NCBI GenBank assembly: GCA_000509105.1
Contig: BAIF02000023.1
Location: 24,423 to 88,422, forward strand
From: Clostridiales bacterium VE202-21
Lineage (GTDB): Bacteria; Bacillota; Clostridia; Lachnospirales; Lachnospiraceae
DNA length: 64,000 nucleotides
Direction of reading: 5' to 3'
Position numbers and translations under genes: made by a program. Under the pieces are notes generated by a model. It made no database searches. It had not been told where the DNA came from and saw only the letters and a program-made list of their open reading frames with translations. Below, in pieces: positions 8,896 through 17,963 of the stretch (position 1 is its first letter; every line of letters starts with the position of its first letter).

Positions 8896-11325
8896 ATGTC
8901 AAGTACCAAATCAAATTTACCATATATGTTCCATGATGAAGAACGTAAGATTGTCTTCAACAGACATGATCTCTCAACTCCATGGATTAATTATTTATCA
9001 AATGGAAGGATGCATGCATTCATATCTCAGGCGGGAGGCGGAATGTGCTGGTGGCGTACACCACAGAATTATCGAATTACAAGATATCGTTTCTACAATA
9101 TGCCAATCGACAGTCCAGGCTTCTATGTATACATCCGTATGCAGGATGGTACAGTATGGTCACCAACCTTCCGACCTTGCGATACAAAGCTGGATCGTTG
9201 GGAGGCATCTCATTCAACTGGATTTTCTACCTTCAATGCTGAAAAGGAGGGATTGAAGGCAACCCTTACTTTGTTCATGGCTTTGGACAGTGATACCTTA
9301 ATCTGGGATCTAAAGCTTATGAATTTAAAAGGTGAAAAGGTGGAATGTGATGTGTTTGCCTATGTGGAGCTGTCACAGCTGGCCTTCGATAATGAAGTAA
9401 AGCTGGGCTATTATCTGAAATGGAATGTAGATAATAAATATGATGTGGATATGAACGCAATCATGTATTTGTATACATCCTGGATGCAGATGGATGTGGA
9501 AAACGCACCGGTTGTGTATTTTGCATCAAGTGAGAAGAGTGATTCCTTCTGTTGCAACCGGGATTTGTTCTGTGGCAACTACCGCGATGAACGAAATCCA
9601 GTACAGGTGCAGAATGGAATACTTGGAAATAACAATATGGCTGGAGGTGAGCCATGCGGTGCACTGCATTCCCATGTGTCTCTTGGAGCACAGGAGGAGA
9701 AACGAATGAACTTCTTCCTGGGCGTTACACCAGGGGCATTGAAGGACTATGAGAATGCCAGAGAGAAGACAAGTGATACCTTAAAAGCGTTGAGAGCGGA
9801 ATGTGCAGTAGATGAACAACTTGAGAAGAATATAGATTGGTGGCAGACTCATCTTGGTATTTATCAGTGTGAGATTCCAGATGAGGATGCTAAGCGACAG
9901 ATTAATACATGGAATCCAATGCAGAGTGTAGTAACTGCAAGATTCTCAAGATCAATCAGTTCCTCTGCATCTGGAATTCGCGGAATTGGCTTCCGTGATT
10001 CTGCACAGGATATGCTTGCACAGGCCTATCGTAAACCAGATTGGGCGAAGGAGATGCTGTATTACCTCGCATCCCAACAGTTTGAGGATGGACATACGGT
10101 ACATACCTCTTGGCCAGAGGAACATCGTCTGCCTCAGGATATTACCCGTTCCGACGATCATATCTGGATGACCTATCTTGCCTATGCAATTATTGCGGAA
10201 TCTGGCGATATGTCTGTACTAGACGGCGAAATTCCATTCCTTGGTGAAGATATGAAGACACCTGTTGCACCAGCATCCATGTGGGAGCATCTGATGAGAG
10301 GAATTGCGTTTACTGAGAATCATCTTGGAGAACATGGTCTTCCATTGATCCTCTACAGTGACTGGAATGATCATATGGGACCTTTTGGACGTAAAGGAAA
10401 GGGAGAGACAGTCTTTGTTTCTCAGCAGCATATTTATGCGTTAAAACAGCTTTCAGAGTTAGCAGAGCTACGGGGAGATATGGATTCTATCGAGCGATTT
10501 GCTAGATTGATTCAGAAACAGGAAGAAGCCCTGAAGAAATATTGCTGGGATGGTGAGTGGTATCTTCGTGGTCTGGATGATGATGGCAATCCAATCGGTA
10601 CAAAAGACGCAGATTATGCGAAAATCTGGGTGAATACACAAAGTTGGATGATTATATCTGGAAGTGGTGAGAAAGAGAAGAACAGGAAGGCTATGGATTC
10701 TGTAAAGAAGCATATGGATACGGGACTTGGACTTTTAATCAATACTCCAGGATTCCCGGCTGATCCAGGAAATTCTGACCACAAATCCAATGGACTTCCA
10801 GCAGGCTATTCGGAAAATGGTGGAATCTTCTGTCAGGCCAACTGCTGGGCAATTATGGCTGAAGCATTACTTGGCAGAGGAGACATTGCGTGGAAGTATT
10901 ATAAGCAGCTGATTCCAAATGAAGTGATTAAGAAGATTGGGGTAGACGACTATCGTGGAGAGGCATACGCATATTCCAGTACTATGCTGGGACCAGAAAA
11001 TGAGCAGTTTGGTCAGGCATGTGTTTCACAGGTAACCGGAACCGCAGCATGGATGGATGTTGTGGCAACGCAATATCTGCTTGGTGTAAGACCTACTATG
11101 AAAGGCCTTCTTATTGATCCAACAATTCCATCTAACTGGAAAGAATATTCAGTTACAAGAATATATAGAGGATGTAAATTGAATATTCAGGTAAAGAATC
11201 CAAATGGTGTGCAGCATGGTGTGGAAAGCATTGAGATCGATGGAAAACGCATAGAGGATAATAAAGTTACGCCAGAAATGGTAAGCAAATTGCTAAGTAT
11301 GAATGTAATTGTAACCATGAAATAA
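8896..11325 (+). CDS. GH94 family glycoside phosphorylase (cellobiose-phosphorylase-like)
   Basis: The enzyme phosphorolyses a beta-linked disaccharide to a sugar 1-phosphate and a free sugar, saving ATP. The 809 residues show a GH94 N-terminal beta-sandwich (INYLSNGRMHAFISQAGGG), a linker and an (alpha/alpha)6 barrel with RGIGFRDSAQDML and YSDWNDHMG. Asp in the DWND segment is the usual general acid of the family. NGLPAGYSENGGIFCQ and the C-terminal beta domain complete the fold. GGAGGAG (8880-8886) precedes the ATG. It shares the locus with GH3, which hydrolyses rather than phosphorolyses similar bonds. Whether the substrate is cellobiose, cellobionate, laminaribiose or another beta-glucoside cannot be read from sequence. 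Confidence 0.88.
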   Translation: MSSTKSNLPYMFHDEERKIVFNRHDLSTPWINYLSNGRMHAFISQAGGGMCWWRTPQNYRITRYRFYNMPIDSPGFYVYIRMQDGTVWSPTFRPCDTKLDRWEASHSTGFSTFNAEKEGLKATLTLFMALDSDTLIWDLKLMNLKGEKVECDVFAYVELSQLAFDNEVKLGYYLKWNVDNKYDVDMNAIMYLYTSWMQMDVENAPVVYFASSEKSDSFCCNRDLFCGNYRDERNPVQVQNGILGNNNMAGGEPCGALHSHVSLGAQEEKRMNFFLGVTPGALKDYENAREKTSDTLKALRAECAVDEQLEKNIDWWQTHLGIYQCEIPDEDAKRQINTWNPMQSVVTARFSRSISSSASGIRGIGFRDSAQDMLAQAYRKPDWAKEMLYYLASQQFEDGHTVHTSWPEEHRLPQDITRSDDHIWMTYLAYAIIAESGDMSVLDGEIPFLGEDMKTPVAPASMWEHLMRGIAFTENHLGEHGLPLILYSDWNDHMGPFGRKGKGETVFVSQQHIYALKQLSELAELRGDMDSIERFARLIQKQEEALKKYCWDGEWYLRGLDDDGNPIGTKDADYAKIWVNTQSWMIISGSGEKEKNRKAMDSVKKHMDTGLGLLINTPGFPADPGNSDHKSNGLPAGYSENGGIFCQANCWAIMAEALLGRGDIAWKYYKQLIPNEVIKKIGVDDYRGEAYAYSSTMLGPENEQFGQACVSQVTGTAAWMDVVATQYLLGVRPTMKGLLIDPTIPSNWKEYSVTRIYRGCKLNIQVKNPNGVQHGVESIEIDGKRIEDNKVTPEMVSKLLSMNVIVTMK

Positions 11326-11349
11326 GTCAAATATAATGAATGCATTTTA

Positions 11350-11478
11350 GTATACGGGGCGAAGGATTTTGCATCTTACGATCCACAGCGTCATGACTGG
11401 ACGGAGGAGCCAGAAACCTATGAAATTCTAACAGGCACATCACTGAAAAGCTATCTGGAAAAACCATCTCCGGAGTAA
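11350..11478 (+). pseudogene. Remnant of a GH3 C-terminal domain
   Basis: Frame 1 encodes a 42-residue open stretch with no start of its own. It reads FASYDPQRHDWTEEP and then TYEILTGTSLKSYL, which matches the last strands of GH3 fibronectin-like domains (typically a D-x-x-x-W-x-x-EPG-x-Y/F-x-x-L-x-G-x-S pattern). A short open frame-3 stretch (11463-11549) overlaps and continues past it, consistent with decay by indels. It is not the tail of the intact GH3 at the start of the window, so a second GH3 gene once stood here. Confidence 0.6.
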
Positions 11479-11549
11479 TTGCGGTGGAATGGGAGTCTCT
11501 TTTTCAAAAGCTGGAACGAGAATTAGAAATGTGCGATGGGAGAAAGTAA

Positions 11550-11861
11550 TTTGGTAATAAAGTTTCATTATTATACAACGATACTGCTATAACGAACGTA
11601 CGGTTCTGGATAGGATTTCATTTTGATTTTTCTAAACGTGCGCCAGAAGATTTTCATATTTTCAAAAAAGAAAAAGAAGTGTATACTGTAAGAAAAGTAA
11701 AACCATTCAGAACCCTGAACAGTCACCCCGTAAGCCTATGAAAATCGCCTACGCAATGGGCGTATCGTCTGAATCATACTTTTGTGCGGAATGTGTATGA
11801 AATGCACATTCTGTACTGAACAATTGGGGAAAATTTATATTGTGAAAAGAGGATTACAGAT
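11550..11861 (+). other. Non-coding stretch upstream of the two-component genes
   Basis: No gene is seen in this 312-base AT-rich stretch. A small inverted repeat, GAATGTG/CACATTC, lies near 11797-11817 without a T-tract. The promoter of the kinase-regulator pair should be here, but I could not pick convincing -35/-10 boxes. Confidence 0.4.
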
Positions 11862-13690
11862 ATGAGGCAGAATAATGTGAAACTTGGATTTGAGAAATGG
11901 AAACAGCTGCCACCGGTGCAGCGCTGGCTGCGGTTAAAAAGAACCAGCCTGACAGGAAAGTTGATATTCCTCTTTATTATAGTGATCCTGCCCATAAATA
12001 TACTAATGGTAGTCATTACAGGATTTGTGGAAAAATCTTATGAACAGCGTATCTCGGAATCTTATGCTTACCAGTTGAGGCTGTATACTCAGGCTGCTGG
12101 TGATCAGTTCTCTGCGATGGAACTTGATATGCGTGAGTTTCTCCGTGTAGATAATCTTCTTGTACTGACAAAAGGAACGAAACTGGATTCAACGCTGGAC
12201 ATGATGCGGTTTAAGATGGAATTGTCAGACAGTGAGGTATGGAATACTTATCCGGGGATGTATTATATTTGGGATAAGGAGAAGGATATTATCGGTATCA
12301 ATGAGGTTGGCAAGTCCTATACTGCGAGGTAAAAAAAGGATTAGAGCAGCAGCTAAGGGGGCGTTCAGCAGATGCGGTAACAAAAAAGAACAAAGAAATA
12401 TTGAAATTAGATAGTCATGTATTTTTGTTACAAAAGTATGATTATACATTTTTTTCGATTGGAATTCTTTTTGATGTGGAATCGGTTTTAGCGCAATTTA
12501 ACCATAGCCTTGAGAATATGGACGGGACCATATTTTTGGCAGATAAGGAGGAGAATCTGATTGCTTCACTGACAGGAGACCGCTTTGCATGTGAGGAAGT
12601 AAGGGGTTCTGCAAGAGAATGGAATGAAAAGAAGTACCTGATTGTGTCACAGCCGCTAGGGTATGGAGACTTTAAGCTGATACATAAAACAACGCGCAGC
12701 AGTTATATGAAAAAGCTGAGTGTGATGGTTACGGTACTGTATGTATTTTGCATTTGCAGTTTTCTTGCGATTCCCCTGTTGCTTTTTGTGGCGCGACGTC
12801 TGGTATTAAAGCCGGTTCAAGAACTATGCCTTGCTATGGAAGAGGTAGAGAGCGGAAATCTGGAGTATCAGATTGATGGAGTGACAGGTTCCTACCAGAT
12901 GGATTTTTTATTTCTAAGCTTTAATCATATGCTGGAGGAACTACATCATATGGTAGCAGAGTCCTATGAAAAAGAGATTGAGCGACTGCAGACAGATGCT
13001 ATTAATATTAGGCTGCAGGTGAATCAGCACATGCTCTTAAATTTTTTAAATACAATTTACAGCCTTTCCCGCACAGGAAGAAAGGAGGAAGTAGAGCAGT
13101 TCACCCTGCTTCTAATGAATTACTTCCGGTATGTGCTTCGGCAGGATATTGGGCTCGTGACGGTCAAAGAGGAAATGAAGTTCGTCCAGGACTATCTGAA
13201 ACTCCAGAAAATCCGTTTTCCGGACAGCTTTCATTTTGTCTATTCTATGACGGAAGAGGCAGAAGAGCTGCTGATTCCCCAGCTATTAATAGAAAATTTT
13301 GTGGAAAATACTATAAAATATGGGCTGATTATGGGAAAAGAGATTGAAATCCTGATTAATATCCGTACCGATGAAGAATGGCTGATACTGTCTATTTCTG
13401 ATACCGGGAACGGTATGGACAAGGAACGGGTAAAAAAGCTGCAACAAGGGGAGATTATTGAGGATTCACTGGGCAAACATATTGGTATCTGGAATTGCAG
13501 GCGCAGGTTAAATTATTACTACGGTGATGCGCAGGAAATGCATATTATAAGCAATTCTGGAGAGGGGACACAAGTATTTTTAAAGCTGCGCAGAGAACCT
13601 TTGACGAAACCGGAGGCAGCAGTCTGGTTGCATCAGGAGCAGAATCAGGTCACGGAGGGAAAAAGTCATGAAGATATTAATCGTAGATGA
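11862..13690 (+). pseudogene. YesM/LytS-type sensor histidine kinase, frameshifted
   Basis: A membrane sensor kinase for the downstream regulator. Frame 3 (11862-12332) encodes a transmembrane segment (LIFLFIIVILPINILMVVI) and the start of the extracellular sensor. It stops at TAA 12330 just before a run of seven A. Frame 2 continues smoothly from about 12329 with the rest of the sensor, a second membrane helix, HAMP, the His_kinase region (LQVNQHMLLNFLNT, in place of the usual NPHFLFN, His kept), the N-box (ENFVENTIKYGL) and HATPase (DTGNGM). One indel at the A-run would restore a kinase of about 610 residues. Decay and sequencing error cannot be separated here. The gene overlaps the regulator by 23 bases. 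Confidence 0.85.
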
Positions 13691-14444
13691 TGAACAGATT
13701 GCAATAGAAGGGATCCTCGCCAATATTGAATTTTCCAGGTATGGTATTAGCCAGGTCGCGACAGCCAACAACATGGAGCAGGCGAAAGAGGTCATGCGGC
13801 AGGGTGGCGTCCAGATTGTCATGTGTGATATCGAGATGCCAAACGGCAGCGGTCTGGAGCTGATTGCCTGGATCAATGACTGGGATCCTAAAATTGTGAC
13901 ACTGATTTTGAGCTGCCATACAGAGTTTCAGTTCGCCCAGGCGGCCGTCGGGCTGTCCTGCCAACAGTATCTGACTAAGCCCGCCACGTCTGAGGAACTG
14001 GACAAGGCGATTACAAGTGTCGTTTTAGAGGTTCAGAAGCGTAGTACCGATCAGAATATCCGAAAGTTCGGAGAGGAATATATGAAGCGCCTGACTGGAG
14101 GTAGTGAGGAAGAGGTCAGCGCAGTTGAGCAGGTACATGCGTATATAATCGACCATATCGAGTTGGAGCTTTCTGTGGAGGAACTGGCTCGCAGAGTGTA
14201 TCTGTCTCAGAACCACTTGAGCCGTATCTTCAAAAAGAAGTATGGGAAAACGATTGTAGAATACATAACCCAGTACCGTCTGGATCTGGCGGAGGAACTG
14301 CTGAAAAATACGAATCTTACGGTGACGGCGGTGTCTGCTAAAATAGGATATCCCAATTATGCTTACTTTACAAAGCTGTTTAAAAAGCATACCGGGTATA
14401 CGCCGAGCGCATATCGGAATAAATATATGCGGTCATACAGCTGA
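13668..14444 (+). CDS. YesN-type response regulator with AraC DNA-binding domain
   Basis: This cytoplasmic transcription factor is the partner of the upstream kinase. An N-terminal receiver domain (MKILIVDDEQIAIEG; phospho-acceptor Asp in MCDIEMPNGSG; Lys in YLTKPAT) is followed by two AraC helix-turn-helix units (LSVEELARRVYLSQNHLSRIFKKK and VTAVSAKIGYPNYAYFTKLF). At 258 residues it is shorter than most YesN proteins because the linker is short. It starts inside the kinase gene. It probably activates the neighbouring glycoside-degradation genes when the kinase senses a sugar. Its 3' end abuts a truncated tannase fragment, so the surrounding DNA has been rearranged. Confidence 0.92.
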   Translation: MKILIVDDEQIAIEGILANIEFSRYGISQVATANNMEQAKEVMRQGGVQIVMCDIEMPNGSGLELIAWINDWDPKIVTLILSCHTEFQFAQAAVGLSCQQYLTKPATSEELDKAITSVVLEVQKRSTDQNIRKFGEEYMKRLTGGSEEEVSAVEQVHAYIIDHIELELSVEELARRVYLSQNHLSRIFKKKYGKTIVEYITQYRLDLAEELLKNTNLTVTAVSAKIGYPNYAYFTKLFKKHTGYTPSAYRNKYMRSYS

Positions 14445-14926
14445 GTCCTGTTTTAGATGCAACGAATCCAGATCAGCACAAATTTATGGAACGTGGAAGA
14501 ACGCTGCTGGTAATTGGCGGCAGCATGGATGCGATTATTCCATATAATAGATTTATTGATTATTACAAAAAGGTAATAAAAGAATTGGAAGGAATAGATA
14601 CAGTCCGGGAATTCTTCTGCATCTTTTTAATTTCAGGATTTGCCCATACGGTTGGCGGAAGTGGGGTTCAGGATGTTGGAATGACAGGATCGTCAGTTAC
14701 ACCCAGAGATCCAGAGCATGACGTGCTTTGTGCAATGGAGCAATGGGTGGAAAAAGACATTGTACCGGAACATATCTTAGGGACTAATTTTAAGATGGGG
14801 ATGTCCGGTCTTCAATTTGATTATGACAGACCGGCTTACGCTTACCCTTATATTGCTGACTTTACAGGCGGTGACCCGAATCAGTCAGCAAACTATCAGT
14901 TGATGAAGGATGCAGATGCTTACTAG
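14444..14926 (+). pseudogene. C-terminal fragment of a second tannase-family gene
   Basis: Frame 2 is open from before the regulator's stop codon. It reads as the C-terminal third of a tannase: VLDATNPDQHKFMERG, then GGSMDAIIPY (triad Asp), then GFAHTVGGSGVQD (triad His) and VTPRDPEHD, parallel to the intact gene at 2297-3727. The N-terminal two thirds, including the nucleophile serine, are absent. The fragment could only make a start at the ATG at 14486, which would give an inactive 146-residue product. It joins the regulator's coding end without a gap, which marks a recombination joint. Together with the GH3 remnant at 11350 it suggests that a second GH3-tannase pair once occupied this site. 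Confidence 0.8.
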
Positions 14927-15663
14927 AAGACCTCCTTATAATTCTTCTTACGGAATTCAGAAGGTGACATGTTCATCCATTTCCGGAAAATTGCGGTGAA
15001 ATTACTCTGTGTTTGAAAACCCATATAGGAAGAGATATCAGATATAGAACGGTCACTGAACTTTAACAAGTTGCAGGAGATTGATATTTTCTCACGCTGT
15101 ATGTAGTTATGGATGGATAATCCTGTTTCATTAGAAAACAGGCTGCATATGTAGTTCTGGGACAGACCTATGTATTCCGAAATCTCTTCCAGCGTAATTT
15201 TTTTATAGATATTGCAGCTAATATAGTTCAGTATCCGTTCTACCTGATAGGAAAGTTTGTGCTCTTTTTGTGAGTGAACTAATTTTGCGAACATAACAGC
15301 TGATAACTGATAGATTTCGTAAAGCTCTTCCATATTTTTACAGTAGGATACTGAAAACAAGAGGGCATCGGATAGATCAAAAGCATCATCCGGGGATACT
15401 CCGCTGTCAATTGCTGTCCTTGAAAAAAGAGCGATTGCAGATACGATAAGATAGGAATACTGCACCAAGGTAGTCGAGGCCATAAGTCCGAGATTGACAT
15501 TGATTTTAGCAAAGGGGGCAGTATGGATTTCATCATACTTCCCCTGTCGGATTTTATCCATCAGAGTATGTTCTACCTCCATTGGAATACGGCGGAAATC
15601 GTTTTCTGAATTTTTTAATTTTGCCACTGTAATTAGATTAATAATATCTTTTTCTGTAGTCAT
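14923..15663 (-). CDS. AraC family transcriptional regulator (YSIRK-type N-domain)
   Basis: A 246-residue regulator with two C-terminal AraC helix-turn-helix units (ITLEEISEYIGLSQNYICSLF; RSISDISSYMGFQTQSNFTAIF). The all-helical N-terminal half (PFAKINVNLGLMASTTLVQYS) resembles the ligand-insensitive N-domains of AraC regulators common in gut Clostridia. AAAGGAGG lies just upstream of the start on the minus strand. The gene converges on the tannase fragment, with the stops overlapping. It probably controls the adjacent sugar genes, but the effector is unknown. Confidence 0.85.
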   Translation of the reverse strand: MTTEKDIINLITVAKLKNSENDFRRIPMEVEHTLMDKIRQGKYDEIHTAPFAKINVNLGLMASTTLVQYSYLIVSAIALFSRTAIDSGVSPDDAFDLSDALLFSVSYCKNMEELYEIYQLSAVMFAKLVHSQKEHKLSYQVERILNYISCNIYKKITLEEISEYIGLSQNYICSLFSNETGLSIHNYIQREKISISCNLLKFSDRSISDISSYMGFQTQSNFTAIFRKWMNMSPSEFRKKNYKEVF

Positions 15664-15723
15664 ACTTTAAAACCTCCTTTATTGTGTGAGTGAGGGCAAT
15701 ATAATAAAAAGAAATTAAGATTT

Positions 15724-16650
15724 TTATGTAGAAATCAGTTTTTGAACAATAAAAGCCGCCTGACCCAATGTATAACGCTTCTGTATATTATCAGTGGGGA
15801 GAGCTGCACCAATCAGGTGCGGCTTTTCCTGCTTTTTTCTATATTCTTTTACGCTGCACCCGAGTTTTTTTATAAACATCTGATTCAAATACCGGCTGCT
15901 GGAGAATCCTGTCTCAAGGCAGATATCTAAGATAGGCAAATCAGATTTGTCAACCAGCTGGTAAGCGTGCTCAAACCGGATGTTATTAAGATATTCCTGA
16001 AAGGAAATCCCAAGCATCTGTGTGATGAAATGCGAAGCATGATAGGTTGTAATATTTTCCAAACTGGCAATATTCTGCAAAGAAATATGTTCCATATAGT
16101 GTTCCGAGATATAGTCTGTAATCCGGTTCAGGCGTCTGGAGTTGTTTTTTGCGGTGGCGGATTCCTTTTCACTTGTAATCGTATAATTCATGCATGTTAA
16201 TAGCTGGTATATCGCATCCAGAACCAGACTGGAACACTTAATAGCATTGTGGGAGGATGAAGAAAAATATAAAACGGCACAGGAAAGGAGCGTCTGGTAC
16301 AGGTTGTCATGAAGTGCCCCAATTCGTATAATGCTGTTATCCAGACGAAGTAAACCAAGCTGATAATCGATTCTGCGGTAAAAATCAGGATGAATCTGAA
16401 ATGCCAGTATCTTGTTCTGGCCGTCCTTATTTAAAAAAGAATGAATCTGATACCTATTTATGATATAAATGTCCCCTGCATGCAGTTCAAATTGCTTAAA
16501 CTCTGTGAAGAGGGTAAGCGCTCCATCTAAAAGTATACCAATTTCCAGATCGCCGTGCCCATGCGGACTGCGTGCTGTCATATCAACCAGAAAGATTTCC
16601 AGAAAGTTCATCGTTGTATGATGCACAATTTCAAATTCTTCTTTTCGCAT
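15724..16650 (-). CDS. AraC family regulator with cupin sensor domain
   Basis: The 308-residue protein has an N-terminal AraC-type cupin (SPHGHGDLEIGILLDGALTL; then HAGDIYIINRYQIHSF) that usually binds a sugar, and C-terminal AraC HTH units (ISLQNIASLENITTYHASHFI; LPILDICLETGFSSSRYLNQMF). AGGGAG precedes the start. It is divergent from the isomerase-kinase-aldolase operon across a 206-base gap that holds a perfect palindrome. It is therefore the best candidate for that operon's activator, with the isomerase's substrate sugar as a likely ligand. Confidence 0.9.
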   Translation of the reverse strand: MRKEEFEIVHHTTMNFLEIFLVDMTARSPHGHGDLEIGILLDGALTLFTEFKQFELHAGDIYIINRYQIHSFLNKDGQNKILAFQIHPDFYRRIDYQLGLLRLDNSIIRIGALHDNLYQTLLSCAVLYFSSSSHNAIKCSSLVLDAIYQLLTCMNYTITSEKESATAKNNSRRLNRITDYISEHYMEHISLQNIASLENITTYHASHFITQMLGISFQEYLNNIRFEHAYQLVDKSDLPILDICLETGFSSSRYLNQMFIKKLGCSVKEYRKKQEKPHLIGAALPTDNIQKRYTLGQAAFIVQKLIST

Positions 16651-16756
16651 GTCGTCATTCTCCCTAAAATAGATTTGCTTTTATGATACACCACACAAGA
16701 GCAATAAACAACAAAAAAAATCGCAACATTATCATTTTTCTGCCCGAAGTTTCTGG

Positions 16757-16819
16757 TATAAATAAAACATAACAGATAAGCGGAATACGGTATTCCTGCA
16801 AAAAAACTGAGAATACCGT
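16757..16819 (+). promoter_or_regulatory. Putative promoter and palindromic operator of the isomerase operon
   Basis: A -10-like TATAAA lies at 16757-16762, with no good -35 box, as expected for an activator-dependent promoter. Just downstream GGAATAC-G-GTATTCC (16782-16796) is a perfect palindrome. Its right half ACGGTATTC (16787-16795) also pairs with GAATACCGT (16811-16819). The two pairings are mutually exclusive. They could be a protein operator or an RNA switch in the leader. Confidence 0.45.
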
Positions 16820-16856
16820 GACAGCCGATTTTTATGAAAGAAAGGAAAAGATTATT

Positions 16857-17891
16857 ATGACAAAATTCAAATTTTCAGTAGGTCCTTGGAATGTACATAC
16901 TGGAGCAGATTCTTACGGACCTGCAACAAGAAAGGACATTCCTGTAGAAGAGAAGTACAAAAAGTTCGCAGAAATGGGATTTTCTGCAGTGCAGTTCCAC
17001 GATGACGATGCAGTGCCGAACATCAATGACTATACGGAAGAGGAAATCAAAGAGAAGGCCCGTGAACTGAAAAAGACACTGGACAAGTACAACCTCAAGG
17101 CAGAATTTGTTGCACCACGTCTCTGGATGGATGAACACACACAGGACGGCGGATTCATGAGTACATCTGAAAAAGACCGGGAGTATGCGATGTGGAGAGC
17201 TTACCGCTCTATTGATATTGCCAATGAACTTGGCTGTGACATGGTTGTACTCTGGCTTGCGAGAGAGGGAACGCTTTGTGCGGAGTCAAAATCTCCTGTC
17301 TGGGCTACAAAGATGCTTGTCGAGGCGATCAATAAGATGTTGAAATATGATTCGAAGATCCGCGTATGCATTGAGCCGAAGCCAAATGAGCCGATTGACA
17401 GGAGTATCTGCGGAACAATGGGACATGTCATGGCAGTTTCAGCTGCGACAGTCGATCCGTCACGTGTAGGCGGCAATCTGGAGAGCGCACATGCAATTCT
17501 GGCAGGCTTGGATCCGGCCAACGAAATTGGATTTGCCCTGGCAATGGGAAAACTGATGACCGTGCACCTAAATGACCAGAATGGAATCCGTTATGACCAA
17601 GATAAATCTTTTGGTGTGGAGAACTTGCGCGCCGCATTCAATCAGGTAAAAGTCCTGAAGGAAAACGGATATGGCGAGAATGGAGAATATGTCGGCCTTG
17701 ATGTGAAAGCAATGAGGACGACAACGGATGAGGACAGTTTCAAGCATCTGGAAAACAGCCTAAAGATTTTCAAGGCTTTGGAAGAAAAAGTGGATAAGTT
17801 TGATTATAATTTCCAGAAAAAATGTGTTGAAACCAGGGATTTTGAGGCACTGGAAATGTATGTGATGAATCTTCTGATGGGAATCGAATAA
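16857..17891 (+). CDS. Xylose-isomerase-like TIM-barrel sugar isomerase
   Basis: A cytoplasmic aldose-ketose isomerase related to the short (actinobacterial-type) class of xylose isomerases. It keeps the catalytic His48 in FHDDD, LWLAREG, EPKPNEP (Glu173), Glu209/His212 and the metal Asp pair D247/D249 in YDQD. Asp282 is the probable last ligand. The residue that is Asp245 in Arthrobacter enzymes is His237 here (VHLND), which should change the shared metal site, so a non-xylose substrate is likely. I start at the ATG at 16857, behind AAAGGAAAAG, and not at the GTG at 16818. A PfkB kinase and a class II aldolase follow, giving an isomerase-kinase-aldolase route. At 344 residues it is slightly shorter than the norm. 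Confidence 0.8.
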   Translation: MTKFKFSVGPWNVHTGADSYGPATRKDIPVEEKYKKFAEMGFSAVQFHDDDAVPNINDYTEEEIKEKARELKKTLDKYNLKAEFVAPRLWMDEHTQDGGFMSTSEKDREYAMWRAYRSIDIANELGCDMVVLWLAREGTLCAESKSPVWATKMLVEAINKMLKYDSKIRVCIEPKPNEPIDRSICGTMGHVMAVSAATVDPSRVGGNLESAHAILAGLDPANEIGFALAMGKLMTVHLNDQNGIRYDQDKSFGVENLRAAFNQVKVLKENGYGENGEYVGLDVKAMRTTTDEDSFKHLENSLKIFKALEEKVDKFDYNFQKKCVETRDFEALEMYVMNLLMGIE

Positions 17892-17909
17892 GTGTTGGAG
17901 CGGAAAACA

Positions 17910-17934
17910 GGGAGATCAGAAGATCTCCCATTTT
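17910..17934 (+). terminator. Intercistronic hairpin, possible partial terminator
   Basis: GGGAGATC (17910-17917) and GATCTCCC (17922-17929) form a perfect 8-bp stem with an AGAA loop, followed by ATTTT. With so short a T-tract it probably attenuates rather than ends transcription, or it protects the isomerase message. It lies between the isomerase stop and the kinase ribosome binding site. Confidence 0.5.
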
Positions 17935-17963
17935 CGATATCAGAAAAATTACAGGAGGCAGCT

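Noticed and set aside
12325..12340. Possible programmed -1 frameshift in the sensor kinase, because the sequence A AAA AAG occurs
   Set aside because: The stop TAA of the first frame precedes the A-run, so a ribosome would terminate before reaching the slippery site. An ordinary indel is simpler.
16857..17891. Reading the isomerase as a C-glycoside-cleaving DgpC-like enzyme because of the nearby phenolic glycoside genes
   Set aside because: Metal-site motifs align step by step with class I short xylose isomerases, and no DgpA- or DgpB-like genes are adjacent.
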